Assembly: GCA_002425405.1 (NCBI GenBank) | Contig: DIME01000160.1 | Coordinates: 1-17,142, forward strand | Direction of reading: 5' to 3' | From: Candidatus Accumulibacter vicinus | Lineage (GTDB): Bacteria > Pseudomonadota > Gammaproteobacteria > Burkholderiales > Rhodocyclaceae | Length of the DNA: 17,142 nucleotides | Part shown: positions 6,737 through 13,716 of the stretch, piece by piece | Position numbering within the stretch: the first letter of the stretch is position 1 | Layout: every line of letters begins with the position of its first letter | Translations under genes and position numbers: made by a program | The notes under the pieces: generated by a model | Told to the model about the DNA's origin: nothing | What the model saw: the letters and a program-made list of their open reading frames with translations, nothing else | The model's database searches: none

Positions 6737-7447
6737 ATGACCGTCAAGCCACCCCCCGCCACCGCTGCCAGCCTGTTGTTGCCCACCGTCGAGCGGCAGA
6801 CCGGCGAGCCCCCCAAGTGCGCGATCATCTGGCTGCACGGCCTGGGTGCCGACGGGCATGACTTCGAGCCGATCGTAGACGAATTCGATTTTGATCGGTT
6901 GCCGGCGCTGCGTTTTGTCTTTCCGCACGCGCCCATGCGGGCGGTGACCATCAATGCAGGCTACGTGATGCGCGCCTGGTACGACATCGTCTCAGTCGAT
7001 TTTGCGCCGGGACGCGAGGAGGCGGAGGGCGTGCGGACATCCGCGCAACAGATCGAAGCCCTGCTTGACCGGGAGAATGCACGGGGCATCGCGGATGCGC
7101 GCATCGTGCTGGCTGGTTTCTCGCAGGGCGGAGTCATCGCCTTGCACACCGGTCTGCGTCACCCGCGGCGCCTGGCCGGGATTCTGGCGCTGTCGTGCTA
7201 TCTGCCGCTCGCCGAGACGCTGGCTGAAGAAGCGCAACAGGCCAACCGCGACGTGCCGATCTTCATGGCACATGGGCGTGCCGACCCGGTCATTCCCTAC
7301 GACCTCGGCAAACGTGCCGCCAAACTGCTCAAGGCCGCGGACTACCCGGTGCAGTGGCATGGCTACGACGCCGAGCATACGGTGTGCCTCGAGGAACTGC
7401 GTGACATCGAGGCCTGGCTGAACAAGGTACTGGCAGACGCCTGCTGA
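6737..7447 (+). CDS. Carboxylesterase of the phospholipase/carboxylesterase family (alpha/beta hydrolase)
   Basis: A 236-aa cytoplasmic serine hydrolase of the small esterase family (Abhydrolase_2 type), acting on short carboxylic esters or acyl thioesters; the natural substrate is unknown. The start ATG 6737 has AAGGA at 6724-6728. The reading frame is open upstream to 6590 but overlaps the preceding dehydrogenase gene. Motifs: IIWLHGLGADGHDF (30-43, oxyanion-hole region), WYDI (81-84), the nucleophile elbow GFSQGG with Ser129, HGRADPVIP with Asp183, and AEHTVC with His214, giving a complete Ser-Asp-His triad in the expected order and spacing. It has its own candidate promoter and converges with the lipoprotein gene that ends at 7492. 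Confidence 0.88.
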   Translation: MTVKPPPATAASLLLPTVERQTGEPPKCAIIWLHGLGADGHDFEPIVDEFDFDRLPALRFVFPHAPMRAVTINAGYVMRAWYDIVSVDFAPGREEAEGVRTSAQQIEALLDRENARGIADARIVLAGFSQGGVIALHTGLRHPRRLAGILALSCYLPLAETLAEEAQQANRDVPIFMAHGRADPVIPYDLGKRAAKLLKAADYPVQWHGYDAEHTVCLEELRDIEAWLNKVLADAC

Positions 7448-7491
7448 GCGGCGGCGAAGCCCTCCGGTCCAGGCGCGTGCCGCTCACTGCG

Positions 7492-7920
7492 TTACTGCGC
7501 TGCAGGAGCATCGCGCGGAGCGGCGACAAAGGCCAGGGTTCCGCTGCGCATCTGGAACGTTCCCTGCAGGGGGCCCATGCCACCTTCGGGTTCGCCGTCA
7601 AGCTTCGCAAAGCCTTCGCAACTGCGCGTCTCGACGACAAACATGCGCTTGCCCTGCTTGAGAATCCAGGCATCGTTTCCCGGCGCATAGACCTCGACCT
7701 TGCTTTCAGTGCCTCCCGGTCCCATCTCGTGCCGACGCATGCAATCGGGCATGCGTGCTGCGACGATCGCGTACCTGGCGGTCTTTTCCCAGAAGAAGTT
7801 CTGCACACGAATCAGCGTCAGCGAATGCTGGCGCGAGGCGATCTCGAAAGACGCGCGCTGATCCGAGCAGGCCACCAGCAGCGGCAGCAGCAAGCAAGGG
7901 AACAGCCTTTTCAGTGACAA
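7492..7920 (-). CDS. Small predicted lipoprotein of unknown function
   Basis: The best start is TTG at 7920, with GGAGG at 7933-7929 and an 8-nt spacer. It gives a 142-aa protein beginning with Lys-Arg, a leucine-rich hydrophobic core and a lipobox LLVAC, so it is probably exported and lipidated at Cys18. An ATG start at 8022 in the same frame would run into pyrC and mask this signal. The mature part has Cys residues in MPDCMRRHEMGPGG and VETRSCEGFAK, which could pair. I do not recognise a domain; it resembles a family of small periplasmic, heme/lysozyme-inhibitor-sized proteins only in size. It lies 40 nt after the pyrC stop on the same strand, so it may be cotranscribed, although a functional link is not evident. 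Confidence 0.75.
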   Translation of the reverse strand: MSLKRLFPCLLLPLLVACSDQRASFEIASRQHSLTLIRVQNFFWEKTARYAIVAARMPDCMRRHEMGPGGTESKVEVYAPGNDAWILKQGKRMFVVETRSCEGFAKLDGEPEGGMGPLQGTFQMRSGTLAFVAAPRDAPAAQ

Positions 7921-7928
7921 GGGAATTT

Positions 7929-7933
7929 CCTCC
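7929..7933 (-). promoter_or_regulatory. Shine-Dalgarno deciding the TTG start of the lipoprotein
   Basis: GGAGG on the minus strand, 8 nt before the TTG at 7920. No ATG or GTG in this frame has a comparable site near the signal peptide. Confidence 0.6.
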
Positions 7934-7960
7934 AGTGAATTCGGAAAAAGGCCGGCAAAC

Positions 7961-8995
7961 TCAGTCGAGCATCCGCCAGTGCAGCCACTCGCCAGCCCCC
8001 AGAGGGACCAGCCGATCGTCATCAGTGTAGGCGAAGGTCTTGGGGACTCGCCAGTCCCGCCGTGCGAGTGTCACCTGACCGCCATTGCGCGGCAAGCCGT
8101 AGAAGTCGGGGCCATGAAAACTGGCGAAGGCCTCCAGCCGGTCGAGCGCGCCGGCCGACTCGAAGGCGGTCGCGTAGAGTTCGAGTGCCGCATGCGCCGT
8201 ATAACAACCGGCACAACCGCAGGCAGCTTCCTTGCTGGCGCGCGCATGTGGCGCAGAATCGGTCCCGAGAAAGAATTTCGGGTTGCCGGAAGTGGCTGCG
8301 CGCAGCAGGGCCTGGCGATGCCGCTCGCGTTTGAGGACCGGCAGGCAGTAATAATGCGGACGCACCCCGCCGGCAAAAATGGCGTTGCGGTTGTAAAGCA
8401 GGTGGTGAGCGGTGATCGTTGCCGCAACATTCGGCCCGCAAGCGGCTACGAAGTCGGCGGCGTCAGCGGTCGTGATATGCTCGAAAACGACCCGGAGCTG
8501 TGGGTGCCGCGCCAGCAGAGGTCGCAGCACGCACTCGATGAACACCCGCTCGCGGTCGAATACGTCAACCGCCGGGTCAGTCGCTTCGCCGTGCACCAGC
8601 AACGGCATCCCCAGCTCGGCCATTGCCTCCAGCGCGGGCGCGCATCGGGCGATCTCCGTCACGCCCGCGTCGGAGTGGGTTGTCGCGCCGGCCGGGTAAA
8701 GCTTGACGGCGTGCACGCAGTCGCTATCGACGGCCCGTCGGATTTCATCGGCGGGGGTATGGTCGGTCAGGTAAAGGGTCAGCAGCGGTTCGAACGTCAC
8801 ACCCGGCGGCAGCGCCGCCAGGATGCGCGCACGATACGCCTCGGCAGCGGCGACGGTCGTGATTGGCGGGCGCAGATTGGGCATCACGATGGCGCGCGCA
8901 AACTGGCGCGCGGTGTGCGGCAGGACGGTGGCCAGCGCCGCACCATCGCGCAGATGGAGGTGCCAGTCATCGGGACGGGTAAGGGTGATCTGCAT
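7961..8995 (-). CDS. pyrC: Dihydroorotase (type II)
   Basis: Catalyses reversible cyclisation of N-carbamoyl-L-aspartate to dihydroorotate, the third step of de novo pyrimidine synthesis, in the cytoplasm. The 344-aa length matches the E. coli-type enzyme. ATG 8995 places the metal motif WHLHLRDG (His12, His14, Arg16) at the expected N-terminal position; the frame is open to 9073 but that extension is not conserved in style. Other key residues: Lys98 in HAVKLYPAGATTHSD (the carbamylated bridging lysine), His135 in LLVHGE, His173 in FEHITT and Asp246 in LGTDSAPH. All are offset by a constant four residues from E. coli PyrC numbering as I recall it. The gene is divergent from glpK and followed by a small lipoprotein gene. 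Confidence 0.95.
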   Translation of the reverse strand: MQITLTRPDDWHLHLRDGAALATVLPHTARQFARAIVMPNLRPPITTVAAAEAYRARILAALPPGVTFEPLLTLYLTDHTPADEIRRAVDSDCVHAVKLYPAGATTHSDAGVTEIARCAPALEAMAELGMPLLVHGEATDPAVDVFDRERVFIECVLRPLLARHPQLRVVFEHITTADAADFVAACGPNVAATITAHHLLYNRNAIFAGGVRPHYYCLPVLKRERHRQALLRAATSGNPKFFLGTDSAPHARASKEAACGCAGCYTAHAALELYATAFESAGALDRLEAFASFHGPDFYGLPRNGGQVTLARRDWRVPKTFAYTDDDRLVPLGAGEWLHWRMLD

Positions 8996-9030
8996 ACCTG
9001 CACCTGGCAAAGGAAATGGTTGAATTCCAG

Positions 9031-9039
9031 ATTCTAACA
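9031..9039 (-). promoter_or_regulatory. Extended -10 promoter for pyrC
   Basis: On the minus strand TGTTAGAAT fits the extended -10 pattern with five of six hexamer matches. There is no good -35. A start near 9024 would give a leader of about 29 nt before the pyrC ATG. Confidence 0.5.
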
Positions 9040-9086
9040 GCGCTGTGCCGTGCCAGCGGATCGCACTGCACAAGGCCGGATGGCGC

Positions 9087-9102
9087 TTGACCTGGCTGTC
9101 AA
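9087..9102. promoter_or_regulatory. Palindrome overlapping the glpK -35 element
   Basis: TTGACCTGGCTGTCAA is an inverted repeat, TTGAC-N6-GTCAA. It covers the -35 of the candidate glpK promoter and the pyrC upstream region, so it has the position and form of a repressor operator. The binding protein is unknown, and part of the symmetry could be a by-product of the -35 hexamer. Confidence 0.35.
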
Positions 9103-9116
9103 CTCTTGCCTAGACT
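9087..9116 (+). promoter_or_regulatory. Sigma70-type promoter for glpK
   Basis: TTGACC (9087-9092), an 18-nt spacer, then TAGACT (9111-9116). The expected start site is at about 9122-9124, only 1-3 nt before the ATG at 9125, so the transcript would be almost leaderless. This agrees with the lack of any Shine-Dalgarno sequence before that ATG. Confidence 0.5.
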
Positions 9117-9124
9117 CTCGAACC

Positions 9125-10657
9125 ATGAGGGCAAGCTACGTTCTATCGATCGACCAGGGCACCACCGGTTCGACGGTGCTGATTTTCGACCACGACGGTC
9201 AGGTCAAGGGTCGGGCCTATTCCGAGTTCACCCAGCACTATCCCAGACCGGGCTGGGTCGAGCACGACGCCGAGGAAATCTGGCAGGTGACGCTCAAGGT
9301 CATCGGCGAAGCCCTGCGCAGCGCGCGTGTCCGGGCCAGCGATCTGCACGCCATCGGGATCACCAACCAGCGGGAAACGACCGTGCTCTGGGAGCGAACC
9401 ACTGGCAAACCGGTAGCCCGGGCGATCGTCTGGCAGGATCGTCGAACGGCCCGCTATTGCGACGAACTGAAGGCGCGGGGCCTGGAGGAAATGATCCGCC
9501 ACAAGACCGGCCTGGTGATCGACCCGTATTTCTCCGGAACCAAGGTGAAGTGGCTGCTGGACCAGGTCGACGGTCTGCGCGAACGCGCCGGGCGCGGCGA
9601 AATCGCGTTTGGCACCATCGATTGCTGGCTGGTCTGGCAGTTGACCGGCGGCAAGGCGCATGCCACCGACTACTCCAACGCCTCGCGCACGCTGCTGTAC
9701 AACATTGAGGAACTGTGCTGGGACGAAGAAATTCTCGAACTGCTCGACATCCCCAAGGCAATCCTCCCCGCAGTCAGGCCGTCTGCGTGCATTTTCGGGT
9801 CGACCGATCCGGAGATGTTCTTCGGGACGCACGGTATCCCCGTCGCGGGCGTCGCCGGCGACCAGCAGGCGGCCTTGTTCGGGCAAGCCTGCCACGGCGC
9901 GGGTCTCGCCAAGAACACCTACGGCACCGGCTCGTTCGTGCTGATGAACACCGGTACCCAGCGGGTCCTCAGCAAGGAGAAACTGCTGACCACCATCGCC
10001 TGGGGAATCGGCGACGAGCCTGTCGAATATGCCCTGGAAGGCGCCATCTTCATCACCGGCGCAGCCGTGCAGTGGCTGCGCGACGGTCTCGGAATCATCC
10101 GGTCGGCGACCGAAGTCGAGGCGCTGGCGCGGTCGGTGCCGGACAACGAAGGCGTCTATTTCGTGCCGGCGCTGGTCGGTCTGGGTGCGCCGCACTGGGA
10201 TCCCTACGCCCGTGGCCTGCTGATCGGCATCACCCGCGGTACCACCCGGGGCCACCTCGTACGGGCAGTGCTCGAGAGCATGGCCTACCAGACGCGCGAC
10301 GTGATCGAGGCGATGCAGCGCGATTCCGGAATCACCCTGAAGGAATTGCGCTGCGATGGCGGCGCCTCGGTCAACCGTCTGCTGATGCAGTTTCAGGCCG
10401 ACATTCTCGGGGTGCCGGTGGAGGTGCCGCGAATTGTCGAGACCACCGCCCTGGGTGCCGCCTATCTGGCCGGGCTGGCCACCGGTTTCTGGAGCAGTCG
10501 CGTGGAACTGGCCGAGAAGTGGCAGCTCGACAACCGCTATACGCCGCACCTCGACGAGAGCAGGCGCCAACGCCTGTTCCGGCGCTGGCACCGGGCGGTC
10601 GAGCGCTGCCGGGGCTGGGCGCGGGATGACGAGGGGGACCCCTCCGACGAGTCCTGA
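9125..10657 (+). CDS. glpK: Glycerol kinase
   Basis: Phosphorylates glycerol to sn-glycerol 3-phosphate with ATP in the cytoplasm (FGGY carbohydrate kinase family). The 510-aa product begins at ATG 9125, placing the phosphate-binding DQGTTGS (10-16) at the normal position. Earlier in-frame ATGs at 9050 and 9080 add residues with no family resemblance and overlap the promoter. Substrate and catalytic residues are in the expected places: Arg83-Glu84 in NQRETT, Tyr135, and Asp246 in GDQQAALFGQ. Also seen are VWQDRRT, TYGTGSFVLMNTG (265-277), EGAIFITGAAVQWLRDGLG and the C-terminal adenosine motif DGGASVNRLLMQFQ. No glpF, glpD or glpR lies nearby. It converges with the receptor-like gene, with only 7 bp between stop codons. 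Confidence 0.96.
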   Translation: MRASYVLSIDQGTTGSTVLIFDHDGQVKGRAYSEFTQHYPRPGWVEHDAEEIWQVTLKVIGEALRSARVRASDLHAIGITNQRETTVLWERTTGKPVARAIVWQDRRTARYCDELKARGLEEMIRHKTGLVIDPYFSGTKVKWLLDQVDGLRERAGRGEIAFGTIDCWLVWQLTGGKAHATDYSNASRTLLYNIEELCWDEEILELLDIPKAILPAVRPSACIFGSTDPEMFFGTHGIPVAGVAGDQQAALFGQACHGAGLAKNTYGTGSFVLMNTGTQRVLSKEKLLTTIAWGIGDEPVEYALEGAIFITGAAVQWLRDGLGIIRSATEVEALARSVPDNEGVYFVPALVGLGAPHWDPYARGLLIGITRGTTRGHLVRAVLESMAYQTRDVIEAMQRDSGITLKELRCDGGASVNRLLMQFQADILGVPVEVPRIVETTALGAAYLAGLATGFWSSRVELAEKWQLDNRYTPHLDESRRQRLFRRWHRAVERCRGWARDDEGDPSDES

Positions 10658-10664
10658 AGCACCG

Positions 10665-11465
10665 TCAGCACTCGTCAAGACTGGCACGCAGCTCGCGCAG
10701 ATAGGCGAGCCCGCGGATCGCCCGACTGCCGTACCAGGAAACCATTTCGCCGTCGATCAGCGCCGCGCGGATGCCCGGCAGTCGTTCTGTCAACTGACGC
10801 AGATGGCTGGCACGGAAGGGGTAGGGTTCGCTGGAAAGAAATACGATCTCGGCTGCCCGCGCCAGCCCCGGCAAATCGACCTCCGGATAGCGGACCGCGC
10901 TTGCCTGCGGCAGCGTATCCCAGCCGGCGGCGGCCAACATGTGCGAGATGTAGGTGTCGCGGGCGACGCTGAGCCAGGGTTCGCGCCAGATCAGGTAGAG
11001 CACTCGCTGCCGCGGTCGCCCATTGGCCAGCGTGCCGAGCGCCGCCCAGGCGCGCTCGAAGTCGGCGCAGAGGGCCTCGGCCTCTTTTTCGCGCCCGAAA
11101 ATCCCGCCCAGCAGGCGGTAGAGTTCGAGGTTGTCGCGGGCAGTCAGCGGGTGGGTGACGATCAGGTGCGGAACGAAATCGGCCAGGGCTTCGACTTCTT
11201 CGCGACGGTTTTCGTCGATGTTGACCAGCACATGCGTTGCCTGCAGCGCACGCAGTTTGTCGATGTCGAAACCCTTGGTGCCGCCGAGTTTCGGCACCCG
11301 CCGGACGACCTGCCGCGGATGAATGCAGAAACCGGTGCGGCCGACCAGCCGCTCGCCGAGGTCGAGGTCGACCAGCAACTCGGTCAGACTGGGCACCAGC
11401 GAGACGATGCGCGGTATGCCGGGAAAGCAAGCGTGCGGCTTGCCGAGCGCGTCAGACCATTGCAT
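10665..11465 (-). CDS. BtuF/TroA-fold helical-backbone receptor-like protein (possible cobalamin binding), no signal peptide
   Basis: A 266-aa protein of the periplasmic-binding class III fold used for vitamin B12 and metal-chelate capture. ATG 11465 has GGAG at 11477-11474. Family features: RIVSLVPSLTELLVDLDLGE (19-38), VGRTGFCIHP (41-50), the KLGGTKGFDIDKLRAL stretch (59-74), THVLV, and RVLYLIWREPWLSVARDTYI (154-173) at the start of the second lobe. The N-terminus lacks a hydrophobic signal and lipobox, so as written it would stay in the cytoplasm, unlike true BtuF. It might bind a corrinoid or other chelate there, or act enzymatically. No BtuCD permease or ATPase gene is beside it. It is divergent from the SDR gene, with 36 bp between starts, so shared control is likely. 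Confidence 0.75.
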   Translation of the reverse strand: MQWSDALGKPHACFPGIPRIVSLVPSLTELLVDLDLGERLVGRTGFCIHPRQVVRRVPKLGGTKGFDIDKLRALQATHVLVNIDENRREEVEALADFVPHLIVTHPLTARDNLELYRLLGGIFGREKEAEALCADFERAWAALGTLANGRPRQRVLYLIWREPWLSVARDTYISHMLAAAGWDTLPQASAVRYPEVDLPGLARAAEIVFLSSEPYPFRASHLRQLTERLPGIRAALIDGEMVSWYGSRAIRGLAYLRELRASLDEC

Positions 11466-11501
11466 GATGAGGGCTCCACGTTCAAATAACAGGAGACAAG
11501 C

Positions 11502-12227
11502 ATGCTAGCTCAGAAACTTGCCGTCGTGACCGGTGCCGCGCGCGGCATCGGCCTCGCCGTGGCGCGCGATCTGGCGGCCGCCGGGTGCATGGTGCTGATG
11601 GTCGGGCGCGGCGCCGAAGCGATCGAGGACGCCGCCCGACAACTGCGCGCGAGCGGGCACGAGGTGATGCCGCATGTGGCCGATGTCACCGACGCCAGCG
11701 CCGTTGCCGCCCTGGGCGCCCGCCTGCGCCGCGAGTTCGGCCGCGCCGACATTCTGGTGAACAATGCCGGCGTTTTTCTCGAAGCGCCGGATTTTCTGGC
11801 TCCGCAGGCGGCCAGCGTGGTGGTGGTCGATCCGGATCTGGTGGCGGCGACGCACGCCTGCAACGCACTCGCACCGCTGCGCCTGATTCAGGTCATCGTT
11901 CCCCTGATGCGCGAGAATCGCTGGGGGCGAATTGTAAACGTCTCGTCCGGCATGGGACAACTGGCCCAGATGGGTGGCTACTGGCCGGGTTACCGGATGT
12001 CGAAAGCGGCGCTGAACGCGCTGACCCGCCTCACGGCCAAGGAGCTGGAAGGCACTCCGATCAAGATCAACTCGGTCTGCCCCGGCTGGTGCCGTACCGG
12101 CATGGGTGGCGAGAACGCCACCCGCAGTGCCGAGGAAGGCGCCCAAGGAATCGTCTGGGCGGCACTGCTGCCGGACGACGGCCCGAGCGGCGGTTTCTTC
12201 CGCGATGGCCAAGCGATCGAGTGGTGA
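11502..12227 (+). CDS. Short-chain dehydrogenase/reductase (SDR) family oxidoreductase
   Basis: A 241-aa NAD(P)-dependent classical SDR of unknown substrate. ATG 11502 has AGGAGA just upstream with a short spacer. Motifs: the nucleotide-binding TGAARGIG (10-17), VADVTD (59-64), NNAG (87-90), the Ser of NVSSG (146-150), and the catalytic YRMSK with Tyr164 and Lys168, then NSVCPGWCRTGMGG. A basic residue after the first strand (Arg36) is compatible with NADP preference. The sequence around 90-125 resembles carbonyl-reductase-like members. It is divergent from the BtuF-like gene and ends 46 bp before the convergent SH3b-domain gene. Confidence 0.9.
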   Translation: MLAQKLAVVTGAARGIGLAVARDLAAAGCMVLMVGRGAEAIEDAARQLRASGHEVMPHVADVTDASAVAALGARLRREFGRADILVNNAGVFLEAPDFLAPQAASVVVVDPDLVAATHACNALAPLRLIQVIVPLMRENRWGRIVNVSSGMGQLAQMGGYWPGYRMSKAALNALTRLTAKELEGTPIKINSVCPGWCRTGMGGENATRSAEEGAQGIVWAALLPDDGPSGGFFRDGQAIEW

Positions 12228-12273
12228 AAATGAGCAAGTCCACCGGACGGCGCCATCGGAACTTCACCCGTCA

Positions 12274-13716
12274 TCAGCGAATGCTCACCGTCCGCGCCTT
12301 CCATGCTGGCGCCTGCCAGCGCTGGAAGGCAGACAGCGAAGCCGGTTTGTCGGCCCAGCGATCGATCTCGAGGGTGGACGGGTTGAGCAGCTCGAAACTG
12401 AGCTTGTAGCGGCCGTCCACTTTCGCCTCTCGAGCGGTGAGCATCTGTCCGCTGCCGGGCACCCAGCCGGCGAATTCGACGTAGCCGAGGGTCGGTTGCA
12501 CCGTCGCCGGCGGAACGACATCGACCTTCCAACCAGTCGGTTCCTGACGAAAAACCCACATCTCGCGCCAGCCATCGAGCGGCTGTACGGCCAGCGCCAG
12601 AGCCGTTCCCTGCGGGTGCGCGGCGGCCGACGCGGTCCAGACGATGCCGTAGGTACAACGCGTCAGCAGGGCGTGCTTGGCATCGTGCCGGGAATCGACG
12701 AGATGTACACAGGTTTCCCCAGGCTGGCCGGGGCTGGTGGCGATCCCGAGGCTGCTGGGGGCTGTCGCCGAAGGCATGGTGCCTGCCGGCGGTTCGGCGG
12801 CCCAGCGCGAAGCGCCGACGCGAATCGCGGCGTCGCTGTAAGTGGCCGCATCCGTCTCAGCCAGCTCGCTCCGGTTGATCGCCGCGAGTTCGTCGACCGC
12901 ACGCTTGCCCGCCGCAGTGACTGGCCCGGCGCCCGCTTCCGAGCGCCTCGCCCGTTGCCAGGCGAGACTGGCCCATACGCCGGCCCGGCGCAGGTGCAGG
13001 CGGTTCTTGAGAACCTCTGGCAGGCGAGTGGTTTCGACCCGATCGAGCACTTCGGCACGCCAGTGGTCGACCGCCAGGCGCTCCGTTGGGGTCAGCGCCG
13101 GCGCAACGCAATCGTGACGGGTCAGTGCCAGCGCGGCCTGGGCCTTCTGCTGGTCGCTCGCCGGCAACGCGAGAACGCGCCGGAAAGCGTCACCGTTATA
13201 GCAAAGCTGAAGCTGCTCGTCGCGCTCGAAACTGAGCATGCGCACACCATAGGCCGCGGCGACTTCGAGGTGCGCAGCGACGCTGGTATCGGGGGTTTTC
13301 CCCTGGCGAACGGTGGCGCGTTTGGCCAGACGTTCGGCGAAAGTCCCGAGCGCGTCGAAGACCTCTGCGTTGATCGCATCGGCTGGCGCCGCCTTGAGAT
13401 AGGCGGCGGCATAGCCGATTCCCAGCGCCTCCGCCCCCGGCGTGTCGCGCAGGAAGCGGACGACCGCCAGCAGCTCGGGAGCATTTTCCGGTTGCAGTGT
13501 CTGCTGGCGAACCTGGCTCGCGCGGATGTAACCGGCACGCTCCCGGCGATGATCATAGACCTGCAGGTAATCGCCCTTGGTGGCGCGAATTTCGAGGGAG
13601 TCACCCTGCCACAGGACGGCCTGCTGGACGGCCGATTCCCTGGGCGCGGCGCGCAGGGCGGCCTGGTCCTGGGTGACGATGGCAACGACGGTGAGCGCGG
13701 TGGCGAGCAGGCTCAT
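12274..13716 (-). CDS. Predicted exported protein with N-terminal SH3b-like domain, unknown function
   Basis: A 480-aa protein. Residues 2-15 form a short hydrophobic stretch, most likely a weak Sec signal or anchor, though it lacks positive n-region residues. Residues about 20-70 look like a bacterial SH3b (SH3 type 3) domain: LRAAPRES, WQGDSLEI, GDYLQVYD and AGYIRASQV. The rest (about 75-480) is an alpha-rich part followed from about 330 by a beta-rich region with WREMWVFRQEPTGWKVD and LGYVEFAGWVPG; I recognise no catalytic family. Its ATG overlaps the stop of the SPFH gene as ATGA, so the two are probably translated together and function together, perhaps at the cell envelope. It may bind cell-wall material, but that is inferred only from the SH3b-like domain. 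Confidence 0.75.
   Translation of the reverse strand: MSLLATALTVVAIVTQDQAALRAAPRESAVQQAVLWQGDSLEIRATKGDYLQVYDHRRERAGYIRASQVRQQTLQPENAPELLAVVRFLRDTPGAEALGIGYAAAYLKAAPADAINAEVFDALGTFAERLAKRATVRQGKTPDTSVAAHLEVAAAYGVRMLSFERDEQLQLCYNGDAFRRVLALPASDQQKAQAALALTRHDCVAPALTPTERLAVDHWRAEVLDRVETTRLPEVLKNRLHLRRAGVWASLAWQRARRSEAGAGPVTAAGKRAVDELAAINRSELAETDAATYSDAAIRVGASRWAAEPPAGTMPSATAPSSLGIATSPGQPGETCVHLVDSRHDAKHALLTRCTYGIVWTASAAAHPQGTALALAVQPLDGWREMWVFRQEPTGWKVDVVPPATVQPTLGYVEFAGWVPGSGQMLTAREAKVDGRYKLSFELLNPSTLEIDRWADKPASLSAFQRWQAPAWKARTVSIR

Noticed and set aside
7979..9037. 352-aa plus-strand open frame opposite pyrC
   Set aside because: Antisense to dihydroorotase with its complete metal-binding set; no independent support.
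9143..10687. 514-aa minus-strand open frame opposite glpK
   Set aside because: Antisense to glycerol kinase, which has all catalytic residues; no family resemblance.
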